NCBI GenBank assembly: GCA_001898625.1
Contig: MKUP01000033.1
Coordinates: forward strand, 273,764-337,763
Direction: 5' to 3'
Origin: Burkholderiales bacterium 67-32
Lineage (GTDB): Bacteria > Pseudomonadota > Gammaproteobacteria > Burkholderiales > Burkholderiaceae_B
DNA: 64,000 nt
The translations under genes were made by a program, and so were the position numbers. Positions 30,701-40,414 of this stretch are shown here, piece after piece. Under the pieces are notes generated by a model. The model worked only from the letters and a program-made list of their open reading frames with translations. It was not told the DNA's origin and did no database searches. Numbering within the stretch: the first letter of the stretch is position 1; each line of letters opens with the position of its first letter.

Positions 30701-32170
30701 TTAGCGAGGCAGCTCGGTCGCTCCCATCAGGAAGGTATCGACCGAGGCCGCGCACTGGCGGCCTTCGCGGATGGCCCAGACCACCAGCGACTGGCCGCGC
30801 CGCATGTCGCCGGCCGCGAACACCTTGTCGACGTTGGTGCGGTAGTCATCGGTGTTGGCCCGCGCGTTGCCCCGGGCATCGCGCTCGACGCCAAAGGCTT
30901 CCAGCACCTGCTGCACCGGCGACACGAAGCCCATGGCGAACAACACCAGGTCGGCGGGCAGCTCGAATTCCGAGCCCTCGACCTCGGCCATCTTCATCTG
31001 GCCGTTGTCGCCTCGCACCCACTCGACGCGGCAGGCCACGAGCGAGGTCACCTTGCCGCCCTTGCCCTTGAAGGTCTTGGTCGACACCGCCCAGTCGCGG
31101 TCCACGCCTTCCTCGTGGGACGAGGAGGTGCGCAGCTTCAGCGGCCAGTACGGCCAGGTCAGGTCCTTGTTCTCGGACACCGGCGGCTGTGGCATGACCT
31201 CGAACTGCGTGACGGAAGCCGCCCCGTGGCGGTTGCTGGTGCCCACGCAGTCCGAACCGGTGTCGCCGCCGCCGATCACGATGACGTGCTTGCCGGTGGC
31301 CATGAGCTGGTCCTTGAGCTTGTCGCCCGCCACCACCTTGTTCTGCTGGCGCAGGAAGTCCATCGCGAAATGCACGCCCTGGAGTTCGCGGCCCGGCAAC
31401 GGCAGGTCACGCGGGGTTTCCGCGCCGCCCGACACGACGATGGCGTCGAACTCGGCCTGCAGTTCCTGCGGAGTCTTCACCGAGGCGGAAACCCCCAGGG
31501 TCTTGGCGTCCTCGGCCCGGCCGACGAAGGTCGAGGGGCGGAACACGACGCCTTCCTGCTCCATCTGCGCCATGCGGCGGTCGATCTGCCACTTCTCCAG
31601 CTTGAAGTCGGGGATGCCATAGCGCAGCAGCCCGCCGATGCGGTCGCTCTTCTCGAACACCGTCACTTCGTGCCCGGCGCGCGCCAGTTGCTGCGCGCAG
31701 GCCAGACCGGCGGGGCCGGATCCGACCACCGCCACCTTCTTGCCCGTCCTGACCTTTGGCGACACGGGAACGACCCAGCCGTGTTCCCAGCCGTGGTCGA
31801 TGATGGCGTGCTCGATCGACTTGATGCCGACGGCGTCGCTGTTGATGTTGAGCGTACACGCCGCTTCGCAGGGCGCCGGGCAGATGCGCCCGGTGAACTC
31901 GGGGAAATTGTTGGTGGAGTGCAGCACCGCCAGGGCCTGCTTCCAGTTCTGGCGATACACCAGGTCATTCCAGTCGGGAATGATGTTGTTGACCGGACAG
32001 CCGTTCGTGCAGAACGGGATGCCGCAGTCCATGCACCGGGCGCCCTGCTGCTTGGCCTGCTCGGTGTTCAGATGGAGGACGAATTCCTTCCAGTGCTTGA
32101 CGCGCTGCTCGGGCGCTTCCGCCGCTTCCTGCAGACGCTGGTATTCCAGAAATCCGGTGACCTTACCCAT
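30701..32170 (-). CDS. gltD: Glutamate synthase (NADPH) small subunit
   Basis: The 489-residue beta subunit carries electrons from NADPH through FAD to the large subunit. N-terminal cysteine motifs [17 protein letters not shown] and CPAPCEAAC bind the 4Fe-4S clusters. FAD and NADPH sites are [20 protein letters not shown] and [16 protein letters not shown]. It lies downstream of gltB with a 96-base gap that includes a perfect hairpin. Confidence 0.97.
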   Translation of the reverse strand: MGKVTGFLEYQRLQEAAEAPEQRVKHWKEFVLHLNTEQAKQQGARCMDCGIPFCTNGCPVNNIIPDWNDLVYRQNWKQALAVLHSTNNFPEFTGRICPAPCEAACTLNINSDAVGIKSIEHAIIDHGWEHGWVVPVSPKVRTGKKVAVVGSGPAGLACAQQLARAGHEVTVFEKSDRIGGLLRYGIPDFKLEKWQIDRRMAQMEQEGVVFRPSTFVGRAEDAKTLGVSASVKTPQELQAEFDAIVVSGGAETPRDLPLPGRELQGVHFAMDFLRQQNKVVAGDKLKDQLMATGKHVIVIGGGDTGSDCVGTSNRHGAASVTQFEVMPQPPVSENKDLTWPYWPLKLRTSSSHEEGVDRDWAVSTKTFKGKGGKVTSLVACRVEWVRGDNGQMKMAEVEGSEFELPADLVLFAMGFVSPVQQVLEAFGVERDARGNARANTDDYRTNVDKVFAAGDMRRGQSLVVWAIREGRQCAASVDTFLMGATELPR

Positions 32171-32194
32171 GGCTCTTTCCTGACTATCCTGTTT

Positions 32195-32223
32195 GGAGCC
32201 GGCGCATACGCCGCGCCGGCTCC
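32195..32223. promoter_or_regulatory. Perfect stem-loop between gltB and gltD
   Basis: GGAGCCGGCGC (32195-32205) and GCGCCGGCTCC (32213-32223) form an 11-pair stem with a seven-base loop. On the gltB-gltD strand it is followed by AAACAGG, so it is not a classical terminator. It may stabilise or divide the mRNA. Confidence 0.55.
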
Positions 32224-32266
32224 GATTTCGTTACGGTTCGCGCCGCCTCCCGGCGGCAGGGCGTGC

Positions 32267-35200
32267 CTAGGCGGCCAGCTTCTGCGGATTCCGGGCATCC
32301 CACATTTCGCCCAGCGCGCGCCGGTACTCCGTCGGCATGACCTTGACGAACTTGGTGCGGGCGGTTTCCCAGGCATCCATGATGTCGCGGGCGCGGAAGC
32401 TGCCGGTATAGCGGAAATGGTTCTCGACCAGGCGGCGCAGGATGGCCTCGTCGGTATCCCGCTCGCCGCCCCGCACCATGCTGTGCCACAGGCGCTGGGA
32501 ACCGTCCTTCTCCTGGAGCGCAGCGGGCACGACCTCCTCGAGCTCGACCATGGCCAGGTTGGCGCGCAGGCGGAAAGAGCCGTCCGGGTCGTAGACATAG
32601 GCCACGCCGCCCGACATGCCGGCGGCGAAGTTGCGGCCGGTCTCGCCCAGCACCACCACGGTGCCGCCGGTCATGTATTCGCAGCCGTGGTCACCCACGC
32701 CTTCCACCACCGCCGCGGCGCCCGAATTGCGCACCGCGAAGCGTTCGCCCGCCACGCCGTTGAAATAGGCCTCGCCCGACAACGAGCCGTACAGCACGGT
32801 GTTGCCGACGATGATGTGCTCGGGGCCATGGCCCCGGAAATCGTTGGGCGAACGCACGATGATGCGGCCGCCCGACAGGCCCTTGCCGACGTAGTCGTTG
32901 CCGTCGCCCACCAGGTCCAGCGTCACGCCATGCGCCAGGAAGGCGCCGAAGCTCTGGCCGGCCGTGCCGTTGCACTGGATGTGGATGGTGTCGTCGGGCA
33001 GGCCCTCGTAACCGTACTTGCGCGCCACCATGCCGGACAGCATGGCGCCGATGGTGCGGTTCACGTTGCGCACCGTCGTGATGAACGAGACCTTCTCGCC
33101 GCGCTCGATGGCGGGTCGGGCGCGCTCGATCAACTGGTGGTCCAGCGCCTTGGCCAGGCCGTGATCCTGCTCGTCCACGTGCATGCGCGCCACCTCGGCC
33201 GCCACACGGGGCTGGTGGAACACGCGGCTGAAGTCCAGGCCGCGCGCCTTCCAGTGCTCGATGCCGGCGCGCATGTCGAGCAGGTCGGAACGGCCGATCA
33301 ACTCGTCGAACCTGCGGATGCCAAGCTGGGCCATGAGTTCGCGCACTTCCTCGGCGATGAAGAAGAAGAAGTTGACGACGTGTTCGGGCTTGCCCTGGAA
33401 CTTGGCGCGCAGGACCGGATCCTGCGTGGCCACGCCCACCGGGCAGGTGTTCAGGTGGCACTTGCGCATCATGATGCAGCCTTCGACCACCAGCGGCGCG
33501 GTGGCGAAGCCGAACTCGTCGGCGCCCAGCAGCGCGCCGATCACGACGTCGCGGCCGGTCTTCATCTGGCCGTCGGCCTGCACGCGGATGCGGCCGCGCA
33601 GGTGGTTCAGCACCAGGGTCTGTTGCGTCTCGGCCAGGCCCAGCTCCCACGGCGTGCCGGCATGCTTGATCGACGACACGGGCGAGGCGCCGGTGCCGCC
33701 GTCGTGGCCCGCGATCACCACGTGGTCGGACTTGGCCTTGGCCACGCCCGCGGCCACCGTCCCGACGCCGACTTCGGACACCAGCTTGACCGAGATCGAC
33801 GCCTGGGGATTGGCGTTCTTCAGGTCATGGATGAGCTGGGCCAGGTCTTCGATGGAATAGATGTCGTGGTGCGGCGGGGGCGAGATCAGGCCCACGCCCG
33901 GCACCGAGAAGCGCAGCTTGGCGATGTATTCCGACACCTTGTGGCCGGGCAGTTGGCCGCCTTCGCCGGGCTTGGCGCCCTGCGCCATCTTGATCTGGAT
34001 CTGGTCGGCGCTGGCCAGGTACTCGGCCGACACGCCGAAGCGTCCCGAGGCCACCTGCTTGATGCGCGAGCGCAGCGAATCGCCCGCCTTCAGCGGCACG
34101 TCGGCCACCACGCGGTCCGCCCCCAGCACCGAAGCCAGGGTGTCGCCGTCCTTGATGCCGGCCTTGCCGTGCTGCAGTTCGGTGCGATAGCGCAGCTCGT
34201 CTTCGCCGCCCTCGCCGGTGTTGGACTTGCCGCCGATGCGGTTCATCGCGATCGCCAGCACCGAATGGGCCTCGGTCGAGATCGAACCCAGCGACATCGC
34301 GCCGGTGGCGAAGCGCTTGACGATGTCCTTGGCCGGCTCGACCTCGGCCAAGGGGATGGCGTGGGCCGGATCGAACTTGAACTCGAACAGGCCGCGCAGC
34401 GTCATGTGGCGCTTGCTCTGGTCGTTGATGATCTGCGCGTATTCCTTGTAGGTGCGGTAGTTGTCCGCACGGGTGGAATGCTGCAGCTTGGCGATGGCGT
34501 CGGGCGTCCACATGTGCTCTTCGCCGCGGATCCGGAAGGCGTACTCGCCACCCTCGTCCAGCGCGCCGTCGAGCAGCGGATCGTTGCCGAAGGCCGCCTT
34601 GTGCATGCGCAGGGACTCCTCGGCCACCTCGAAGATGCCGATGCCTTCGATATTGCTGGCGGTGCCCGGGAAATACTGCTCGACCAGCGGGCGGTTCAGG
34701 CCCACAGCCTCGAAGATCTGGGCGCCGGTGTACGACATGTAGGTCGAGATGCCCATCTTGGACATGACCTTCTGCAGACCCTTGCCGATGGCCTTGACAT
34801 AGTTGTAGATGGCCTTGTCCACCGGCACCTTGGCGTCGTGCTCATGCTCGTGCGCCAGTGCTTCCATCGCCAGGTAGGGGTGCACGGCCTCGGCGCCGTA
34901 CCCGCCCAGCAGCGCGAAGTGGTGCACCTCGCGGGCCGAGCCGGTTTCCACCACCAGGCCGGTGCTGGTGCGCAGGCCGGCGCGGATCAGGTGCTGGTGC
35001 ACGGCCGAGGTGGCCAGCAGCGCGGGAATGGCCACGCGGCCGCTGTCGACCAGGCGGTCGGACACGATCAGGATGTTGTAACCGCTCCTGACGGCATCCA
35101 CGGCCTGGGCGCACAGCGCGGCCACGCGGGCCTGGATGCCTTCCTTGCCCCAGGCGGCCGGATAGGTGATGTCCAGCTCGAAGCTCTTGAACTTGCCGTT

Positions 35201-37051
35201 CGTGACGCGCTCGATGTGGCGGATCTGCGCCATGTCGGCGAAGTCCAGCACCGGCTGCGCCACTTCCAGGCGCAGCGGCGGGTTCACGTTGTTGATGTCG
35301 AGCACGTTGGGCTTGGGCCCGATGAACGACACCAGCGACATCACCAGGTTTTCGCGGATGGGGTCGATGGGCGGGTTGGTGACCTGCGCGAACAGTTGCC
35401 GGAAGTAGTTGTAGAGGCTCTTGTTCTTGCCGGACAGCACCGCCAGCGGCGTGTCGTTGCCCATCGAGCCCGTGCTTTCCTCGCCCAGCGCGGCCATGGG
35501 ACGCAGGATGAACTTGTAGTCTTCCTGCGTCCAGCCGAAGGCCTGCTGCCGGTCGAGCATGGGGATCGACGAGCGGCCTTCTTCGATTTCCTCGCGGACG
35601 GGTTCGGGCAGCGTGTCGAGCTTGATGCGGATGCGCTCGATCCACTGGCGGTAGGGCTTGCTGTTGGCGAGCTGGTCCTTCAGCTCCTTGTCGTCGATGA
35701 TGCGGCCCAGTTCCAGGTCGATCAGGAACATCTTGCCCGGCTGCAGGCGCCACTTTTTGACGATCTTGCTTTGCGGGACCGGCAGCACGCCGGATTCCGA
35801 CGCCATGATGACCAGGTCGTCGTCGGTAACGATGTAGCGCGCCGGACGCAGGCCATTGCGGTCCAGCGTCGCGCCGATCTGACGGCCGTCGGTGAAGGCG
35901 ATGGCGGCGGGACCGTCCCAGGGCTCCATCATCGCGGCATGGTATTCGTAGAAGGCGCGGCGCGCCTCGTCCATCTCGGCGTGCTGTTCCCAGGCCTCGG
36001 GAATCATCATCATCATCGCGTGCGAGATGGAATAGCCGGACATGACGAGCAGTTCGAGGCAGTTGTCGAACGTGGCGGTGTCGGACTGGCCTTCGTAGAC
36101 GATGGGGTAGAGCTTCTTCAGGTCGTCGCCCAGCACCGGCGACTGCATCACGCCTTCGCGGGCTCGCAGCCAGTTGAAGTTGCCCTTGACCGTGTTGATC
36201 TCGCCGTTGTGGGCGATCAGGCGGTAGGGGTGGGCCAGCGGCCAGGCCGGGAAGGTGTTGGTCGAGAAGCGCTGGTGCACCAGCGCCAGCGCCGTGACGG
36301 CGCGCGAATCGGCCAGGTCGCGGTAGTAGCGGCCCACCTGGTCGGCCAGCAGCAGGCCCTTGTAGACCACGGTCCGGCTGGAGATGGACGGCACGAAATA
36401 TTCCTTGCCGTGCTTCAGGTGCATCTTCTGGATGGCGTGCGAAGCCATCTTGCGGATCACGTACAGCTTGCGCTCGAGCGCATCGGGCACCATGACGTCG
36501 CCGCCGCGGCCAATGAAGAGCTGCCGGATCACCGGCTCCATGACCTTCACGTTGGGCGACATCGGCATGTCCTTGTCGATGGGCACGTCACGCCAACCCA
36601 GCACCACCTGGCCCTCGGCGCGCACGGCGCGCTCCAGTTCGGCCTCACAGGCCAGGCGCGACCCCATTTCCTGGGGCAGGAACACCATCGCGACCCCGTA
36701 TTCCCCGGGAGCGGGCAGGACCACGCCCTGGGCGGCCATTTCCTCGCGATACAGGGCATCCGGGATCTGGATCAGGATGCCGGCGCCGTCGCCCATGAGC
36801 GCATCGGCTCCCACCGCGCCGCGGTGGTCGATGTTCTCGAGGATCTTCAGGCCTTGCTGGATGATGGAATGGCTTTTCTGGCCCTTGATGTGGGCCACGA
36901 AACCCACGCCACAGGCGTCGTGTTCGTTCGCCGGGTCGTACAGGCCCTGGGCGTCCGGCTGGCGCGGCGCGGGCAGGCCGATGCGGGAGGCGTCGATGAC
37001 GGCCGTCCGGGACGACGGGGCCGAGAGGTGGTCCTGGCTGGATAGGGGCAT
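32267..37051 (-). CDS. gltB: Glutamate synthase (NADPH) large subunit
   Basis: The 1594-residue alpha subunit makes glutamate from glutamine and 2-oxoglutarate. The N-terminal amidotransferase nucleophile is Cys47 in [16 protein letters not shown], so a propeptide of 46 residues is expected to be cleaved. The central and FMN domains follow ([33 protein letters not shown]). The 3Fe-4S motif has cysteines spaced x5 and x4 in the segment ending [13 protein letters not shown]. The C-terminal glycine-repeat domain includes [20 protein letters not shown]. The start at 37051 has GGAG six bases upstream; the frame extends upstream to 37183 without a better site. Confidence 0.97.
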   Translation of the reverse strand: MPLSSQDHLSAPSSRTAVIDASRIGLPAPRQPDAQGLYDPANEHDACGVGFVAHIKGQKSHSIIQQGLKILENIDHRGAVGADALMGDGAGILIQIPDALYREEMAAQGVVLPAPGEYGVAMVFLPQEMGSRLACEAELERAVRAEGQVVLGWRDVPIDKDMPMSPNVKVMEPVIRQLFIGRGGDVMVPDALERKLYVIRKMASHAIQKMHLKHGKEYFVPSISSRTVVYKGLLLADQVGRYYRDLADSRAVTALALVHQRFSTNTFPAWPLAHPYRLIAHNGEINTVKGNFNWLRAREGVMQSPVLGDDLKKLYPIVYEGQSDTATFDNCLELLVMSGYSISHAMMMMIPEAWEQHAEMDEARRAFYEYHAAMMEPWDGPAAIAFTDGRQIGATLDRNGLRPARYIVTDDDLVIMASESGVLPVPQSKIVKKWRLQPGKMFLIDLELGRIIDDKELKDQLANSKPYRQWIERIRIKLDTLPEPVREEIEEGRSSIPMLDRQQAFGWTQEDYKFILRPMAALGEESTGSMGNDTPLAVLSGKNKSLYNYFRQLFAQVTNPPIDPIRENLVMSLVSFIGPKPNVLDINNVNPPLRLEVAQPVLDFADMAQIRHIERVTNGKFKSFELDITYPAAWGKEGIQARVAALCAQAVDAVRSGYNILIVSDRLVDSGRVAIPALLATSAVHQHLIRAGLRTSTGLVVETGSAREVHHFALLGGYGAEAVHPYLAMEALAHEHEHDAKVPVDKAIYNYVKAIGKGLQKVMSKMGISTYMSYTGAQIFEAVGLNRPLVEQYFPGTASNIEGIGIFEVAEESLRMHKAAFGNDPLLDGALDEGGEYAFRIRGEEHMWTPDAIAKLQHSTRADNYRTYKEYAQIINDQSKRHMTLRGLFEFKFDPAHAIPLAEVEPAKDIVKRFATGAMSLGSISTEAHSVLAIAMNRIGGKSNTGEGGEDELRYRTELQHGKAGIKDGDTLASVLGADRVVADVPLKAGDSLRSRIKQVASGRFGVSAEYLASADQIQIKMAQGAKPGEGGQLPGHKVSEYIAKLRFSVPGVGLISPPPHHDIYSIEDLAQLIHDLKNANPQASISVKLVSEVGVGTVAAGVAKAKSDHVVIAGHDGGTGASPVSSIKHAGTPWELGLAETQQTLVLNHLRGRIRVQADGQMKTGRDVVIGALLGADEFGFATAPLVVEGCIMMRKCHLNTCPVGVATQDPVLRAKFQGKPEHVVNFFFFIAEEVRELMAQLGIRRFDELIGRSDLLDMRAGIEHWKARGLDFSRVFHQPRVAAEVARMHVDEQDHGLAKALDHQLIERARPAIERGEKVSFITTVRNVNRTIGAMLSGMVARKYGYEGLPDDTIHIQCNGTAGQSFGAFLAHGVTLDLVGDGNDYVGKGLSGGRIIVRSPNDFRGHGPEHIIVGNTVLYGSLSGEAYFNGVAGERFAVRNSGAAAVVEGVGDHGCEYMTGGTVVVLGETGRNFAAGMSGGVAYVYDPDGSFRLRANLAMVELEEVVPAALQEKDGSQRLWHSMVRGGERDTDEAILRRLVENHFRYTGSFRARDIMDAWETARTKFVKVMPTEYRRALGEMWDARNPQKLAA

Positions 37052-37201
37052 GGTGCGCTCCGCTGGGGGATTCGTGTGCCGGGCACGAATCCGGGTACTG
37101 GACATCGGGATTCCGAACCCGGCGCGCGCACGGGGGCCGCGCCGGGGGAAACCGACGATACTGCGGCGCACCAGGGGCCGCAAGAAAAATAAAACGGGGA
37201 A

Positions 37202-37980
37202 CGTCCCTAATTATTATCCAGGCTACAAATCAAGGAAATTAAATTGGGGTCGCACCATTAGCGTGCGTTTTCGTCCTCGATCTTGGGCTGCTTGCGCGGC
37301 CTTCCCCGCTTGCTGGCGGCCGCCCGCCGGCTGCTGGTGCCCTCCAGCGATTGCACGAAAGCGGGACCGCCCAGGGCCCACTGACCATACAGCGCCTGCT
37401 CGATGCGCTGCGCCGTGGACGGCGCCACGCCTTCGGCCATCCTGGTACGGTAGTTGGCCTGGCGGTCGAACGGCGTGTTGCCGCACGCCCAGTAGTCGGC
37501 GTGGTCATGCAGCATGCCGGCCGACGCGGCGCCCATGTGCGCCGGGGCCGAGGACCACCGCCACAACTCCGCATCGCCCGCCAGCCCCTGGCGCAGCGGG
37601 ACGGTCTCGAGCCAGATCAGGCCGGGCAGCACCCAGGCGCCCGGTTCGACCAGGGTGGAGCGGAACCGGCCGGCGAAGACCCTTCCTATATGCAGCCGGG
37701 CGGCCAGGCGGCGCCCCAGGGACTGGACCACGGCCGAGATCCCTCCCGGGCCGGTGGGCGTGGCCAGCAGCAGCAATTGATCGAAAGTAAGCGCCCACCC
37801 ATGCACCGCTACCCCGTGCTGCCTGGCGTCCGCCTCCAGCCAAGCCGCGACCTGGTCCAGCATGGCGCCGCCGTCGCCCCCCGCCGACAAGGGCACCGTG
37901 AAACGGGCCTGGGCGAGATGGGGGAGATCCGGGGCATACAGACGGGGGAGACGGGCCATTTTTAGGGACGCATCAATATC
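37202..37980. repeat. Inverted 9-base repeats flanking the RAYT-like gene
   Basis: CGTCCCTAA at 37202-37210 and TTAGGGACG at 37972-37980 are exact inverted copies on either side of the transposase-like gene. The left arm lies in a longer sequence with ACGGGGAACG and GGGGTCGCACC. They may mark the ends of the unit that moved. Confidence 0.55.
37258..37959 (-). CDS. RAYT-like (REP-associated tyrosine transposase) protein with degenerate catalytic motif
   Basis: A 233-residue protein with the overall pattern of single-copy IS200-type REP transposases: N-terminus MARLPRLYAPDLPHLAQARF, QSLGRRLAARLHIGRVFAGRFRS split over residues 79-101, WLETVPLRQGL at 116-126, RWSSAPAH, and a basic RGRPRK near the C-terminus (AT-hook-like). 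Functional members carry an NHVH (HUH) motif after the second strand; here residues 58-64 read TFDQLLL, so both histidines are missing. The expected tyrosine in the segment usually written YIELNP is Trp116. The open frame is intact, which suggests a domesticated DNA-binding role rather than decay. The RAYT assignment is by pattern only. Confidence 0.65.
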   Translation of the reverse strand: MARLPRLYAPDLPHLAQARFTVPLSAGGDGGAMLDQVAAWLEADARQHGVAVHGWALTFDQLLLLATPTGPGGISAVVQSLGRRLAARLHIGRVFAGRFRSTLVEPGAWVLPGLIWLETVPLRQGLAGDAELWRWSSAPAHMGAASAGMLHDHADYWACGNTPFDRQANYRTRMAEGVAPSTAQRIEQALYGQWALGGPAFVQSLEGTSSRRAAASKRGRPRKQPKIEDENAR

Positions 37981-38168
37981 GAAGGTCGGAAAATGCAGGT
38001 TTCCGCGAACGATACGCCGATTTCATGGTCTATGCAGTATGAAACCCTGATTGCCTGCCCACCCCTGGCCCGCCGTCGGATGCCCTGGCGCCGACCTGGC
38101 CGGGTTCGCCCGCCGTGCTGCACCGCACAGCGATCGATTCTCTTTATCGCATCCATCAAAAACACCCA

Positions 38169-38195
38169 TTAGCACTCTTTGTTTGAGAGTGCTAA
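38169..38195 (+). promoter_or_regulatory. Perfect CIRCE operator (HrcA site) upstream of rpoH
   Basis: TTAGCACTC, nine bases, then GAGTGCTAA matches the CIRCE consensus exactly. It ends 26 bases before the rpoH start, so HrcA bound here would block transcription of the heat-shock sigma factor. CCCATTA at its left edge resembles a sigma-32 -10 box, but no convincing -35 is seen. Confidence 0.9.
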
Positions 38196-38221
38196 CCTTC
38201 AGACATGGAGGTAAGCCGTTT

Positions 38222-39136
38222 ATGAAACGTTCGTCGAATCAGTCCAACGTCCTCGCACCCGCCACAAGCGGTCCGGGCGCGCTGGCCCTGGCCATCGCCA
38301 ACCCGGGCGCCCTTGGCACGATCGAAGCCTATATCGGCGCCGTCAACCGCCTGCCGGTGCTGACGGCCGAGCAGGAACACGAGCTGGCCCAGCGCTACCA
38401 GGAAAAGCAGGACCTCAACGCCGCCCGCGAACTGGTGCTGTCGCACCTGCGCCTGGTGGTCGCCATCGCCCGCCAGTACCTGGGCTATGGGCTGCCGCAC
38501 GCCGACCTGATCCAGGAAGGCAACGTCGGCCTGATGAAGGCCGTCAAGCGATTCGACCCCAACCGCGGCGTGCGGCTGGTGTCCTTCGCCATCCACTGGG
38601 TCAAAGCCGAGATCCACGAGTACATCCTGAAGAACTGGCGCCTGGTCAAGGTGGCCACCACCAAGGCCCAGCGCAAGCTGTTCTTCAACCTGCGCAGCCT
38701 GAAGCCGGACTCGCACGCGCTCACGCCGGAACAGGTCGAGGAAATCGCCGCCAGCCTGAACGTGCGGCCGCAGGACGTGACCGAGATGGAAGTGCGCCTG
38801 TACGGGCAGGACCTGGCCCTGGAAGGCCGTGGCACCGATGACGGCGAAAACGATTTCGCCCCCATCGCCTACCTGTCGGACGAAGGCCAGCAGGAGCCCA
38901 GCGCCATCCTCGAGGAACGCCGCCGCGACGAACTGCACGGCAGCGGACTCCTGCAGGCCCTGGAAAGCCTGGACGAACGGTCGCGTCGCATCATCGAGGC
39001 GCGCTGGCTGAAGGACGAGGGCGGCGCCACGCTGCAGGAACTCGCGAACGAGTTCGGCGTGTCCGCCGAGCGCATCCGCCAGATCGAGGCGCGCGCCATG
39101 ACCAAGATGCGCGGCGCGCTGGCCGAGTACGCCTGA
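38222..39136 (+). CDS. rpoH: RNA polymerase heat-shock sigma factor (sigma-32)
   Basis: A 304-residue sigma-70-family factor. The diagnostic RpoH box is present as AQRKLFFNLRSLK, and region 2 contains LRLVVAIARQYLGYGLPHAD and SFAIHWVKAEIHEYILKNW. Region 4 ends with the helix-turn-helix FGVSAERIRQIEARAMTKMR. The start at 38222 has GGAGG ten bases upstream; upstream in-frame codons overlap the CIRCE operator and are not likely to be used. A terminator follows. RpoH directs transcription of chaperone and protease genes. Confidence 0.96.
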   Translation: MKRSSNQSNVLAPATSGPGALALAIANPGALGTIEAYIGAVNRLPVLTAEQEHELAQRYQEKQDLNAARELVLSHLRLVVAIARQYLGYGLPHADLIQEGNVGLMKAVKRFDPNRGVRLVSFAIHWVKAEIHEYILKNWRLVKVATTKAQRKLFFNLRSLKPDSHALTPEQVEEIAASLNVRPQDVTEMEVRLYGQDLALEGRGTDDGENDFAPIAYLSDEGQQEPSAILEERRRDELHGSGLLQALESLDERSRRIIEARWLKDEGGATLQELANEFGVSAERIRQIEARAMTKMRGALAEYA

Positions 39137-39174
39137 CCTGACCGCCACGGCCGCCTCGTCGGCATGAGCCCCAA

Positions 39175-39209
39175 GGGCGGATTCCGGAACCACCGGATCC
39201 GCCCTTTTT
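39175..39209 (+). terminator. Rho-independent terminator of rpoH
   Basis: GGGCGGATTCCGG pairs with CCGGATCCGCCC (one bulge) and is followed by TTTTT, about 40 bases behind the rpoH stop. Confidence 0.85.
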
Positions 39210-39264
39210 GCTGGTCTGCGACATCCGTCACACCGAGTTACAGAATTGGCGGAAATTTACGTGG

Positions 39265-39492
39265 AAATACGGGTAGCGGGTGAACTTCCCCGCCTGGGCC
39301 TGGACTAACCGTCAGGTGGGACACGCTTTGGGTGCAACGCCCTCGTGTCGGAATGTCGGGCTTCCCCCCGCTCGACGTTTCTTCCGGTGCAGTCTGCCGG
39401 TACCAGCCGATACGTCCGCCTCTGCTTTTCTCCTCCCTCCCCCCCACTTGAGGCGGATATTCACGGGACACTTCGGTGTCCCGTTTTTTTTT
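39265..39492 (+). ncRNA. Candidate structured small RNA between rpoH and sco
   Basis: After the rpoH terminator there is no convincing gene up to the strong terminator at 39464-39492, so that terminator must end another plus-strand transcript. The sequence holds three local hairpins in series: GCGGG/CCCGC (39276-39293), GACACG/CGTGTC (39320-39349, with a smaller inner stem) and CCGG/CCGG extended by GCA/TGC (39384-39400). The 5' end is a guess. I do not recognise a known RNA family. A weak coding frame from a GTG at 39280 lacks a ribosome binding site and runs through the terminator. Confidence 0.4.
39464..39492 (+). terminator. Very strong rho-independent terminator
   Basis: CGGGACAC and GTGTCCCG form a perfect eight-pair stem with a TTCG tetraloop, followed at once by nine T. 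It ends plus-strand transcription after the candidate RNA. Confidence 0.9.
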
Positions 39493-39503
39493 GGGGGGGG
39501 GGG
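39484..39503. repeat. Joined homopolymers T9 and G11
   Basis: The terminator T tract runs directly into eleven G. Such a G/C run is prone to slippage in replication and to sequencing error. It does not lie in a gene or an obvious promoter spacer. Confidence 0.8.
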
Positions 39504-39509
39504 AGCCCA

Positions 39510-39754
39510 CCCCCTACCCGCTTACGCGGGCCCCCTCAAGGGGGCGATGCGGGTGGACCGGCGGAGCCGGATCCACCGCATCCTGGGTCTAGTGCCTTTA
39601 TCTTGGATTGGGGGACCTGTGCTTCGCTGGCTGCCAGCGGTAGCAACCGTGCTTCAGTCCACGATGCTTTCCCTAGACCCAAGAAACCGCGGATCTGGCT
39701 TTGCCAGTCCGCCGGTTTCGCCCCCTGGGGGGCGCGCGTAAGCGCGTAGGGGGG
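39510..39754. repeat. Composite palindromic repeat: two inverted units around a core (copy 5)
   Basis: The left unit (39510 to about 39588) and the right unit (about 39673 to 39754) are of the same family in opposite directions. Both outer ends read CCCCCTACG when followed inwards, and both inner ends carry the GGGTCTAG/CTAGACCC junction. The core between them has GCTGGCTGCCAGCGGTAGCAA, here cut as GCTGGCTGCC and AGCGGTAGCAA, which matches the core of the copy at 2366-2524 in inverted form. The right end touches the sco stop codon. No gene lies in this stretch. Confidence 0.8.
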
Positions 39755-40354
39755 TTACAACAGTTTGCGGATGTCGCTGGCCAGGGCCTCGACGCCGGCA
39801 TTGTGGCGGGCGAACAGGCGCAGATGGCCCTCGGGGTCGTAGATGTAGACGCCGGCCGTGTGGTCCATGGTGTAGGAACCGGGCTCCTTGCCGGGGACTT
39901 TGGCGTAGAACACCTTGAAGGACTTGGCCACGCGGGCGGTGGCATCAGCGTCGCCGCGCAGTCCCAGGAAACTGGGATCGAACTGGGTCACGTAAGCGCG
40001 CAGGATCTCGGGCGTGTCGCGCTCGGGGTCCACGGTCACGAACGCGACCTGGACCTTGTCGCCGTCCTTGCCCAGGCTGTTCTTGACCTGCACGAACTCC
40101 GCCAGCGTGGTCGGGCATACGTCGGGGCATTGCACGAAACCGAAGAACACGACCAGGACCTTGCCCTTGAAATCCTGCAGCGTACGGGCCTGGCCGTTGG
40201 AGTCCGTCAGCGACAGATCGGTGCCCAGGTCCGACCCGCTCACATCCGTGCTGTTGAACGAAGGCTTCTTCTCGCAAGCCGCCAACATCGCCGCCGCCAC
40301 GGCGGCAGCGCCGGCGCGCAGGACGAAACGGCGGGAAACAGCAAACTCGGCCAT
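39755..40354 (-). CDS. SCO1/SenC-family copper chaperone for cytochrome oxidase
   Basis: A 199-residue lipoprotein: the signal has a twin arginine and ends in LAAC. The thioredoxin-like domain has the copper site FVQCPDVCPTT (C-x3-C) and the distant histidine in TMDHTAGVYIYD. Sco proteins deliver copper to the CuA site of oxidase subunit II (CtaC, 47.9-49.1 kb). It lies 60 bases behind ctaB and ends directly at a repeat element. Confidence 0.93.
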   Translation of the reverse strand: MAEFAVSRRFVLRAGAAAVAAAMLAACEKKPSFNSTDVSGSDLGTDLSLTDSNGQARTLQDFKGKVLVVFFGFVQCPDVCPTTLAEFVQVKNSLGKDGDKVQVAFVTVDPERDTPEILRAYVTQFDPSFLGLRGDADATARVAKSFKVFYAKVPGKEPGSYTMDHTAGVYIYDPEGHLRLFARHNAGVEALASDIRKLL

Positions 40355-40414
40355 GATTAACCCTCAATGACGGCAAACAGACGGGAAATCCGCCCGAACA
40401 CGGGCGGATTTCCC

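Noticed and set aside
31115..37045. A 1976-codon open frame on the plus strand
   Set aside because: It is antisense to gltB and gltD over its whole length, is rich in His, Gln, Gly and Ala, and has no domain-like sequence; it results from high GC and codon bias.
38051..38221. Upstream extension of rpoH to an earlier start
   Set aside because: It would put the CIRCE operator inside the coding region and adds residues not typical of RpoH.
39280..39741. A 153-codon plus-strand frame after rpoH
   Set aside because: GTG start without ribosome binding site; it runs through a strong terminator, a homopolymer and a repeat.
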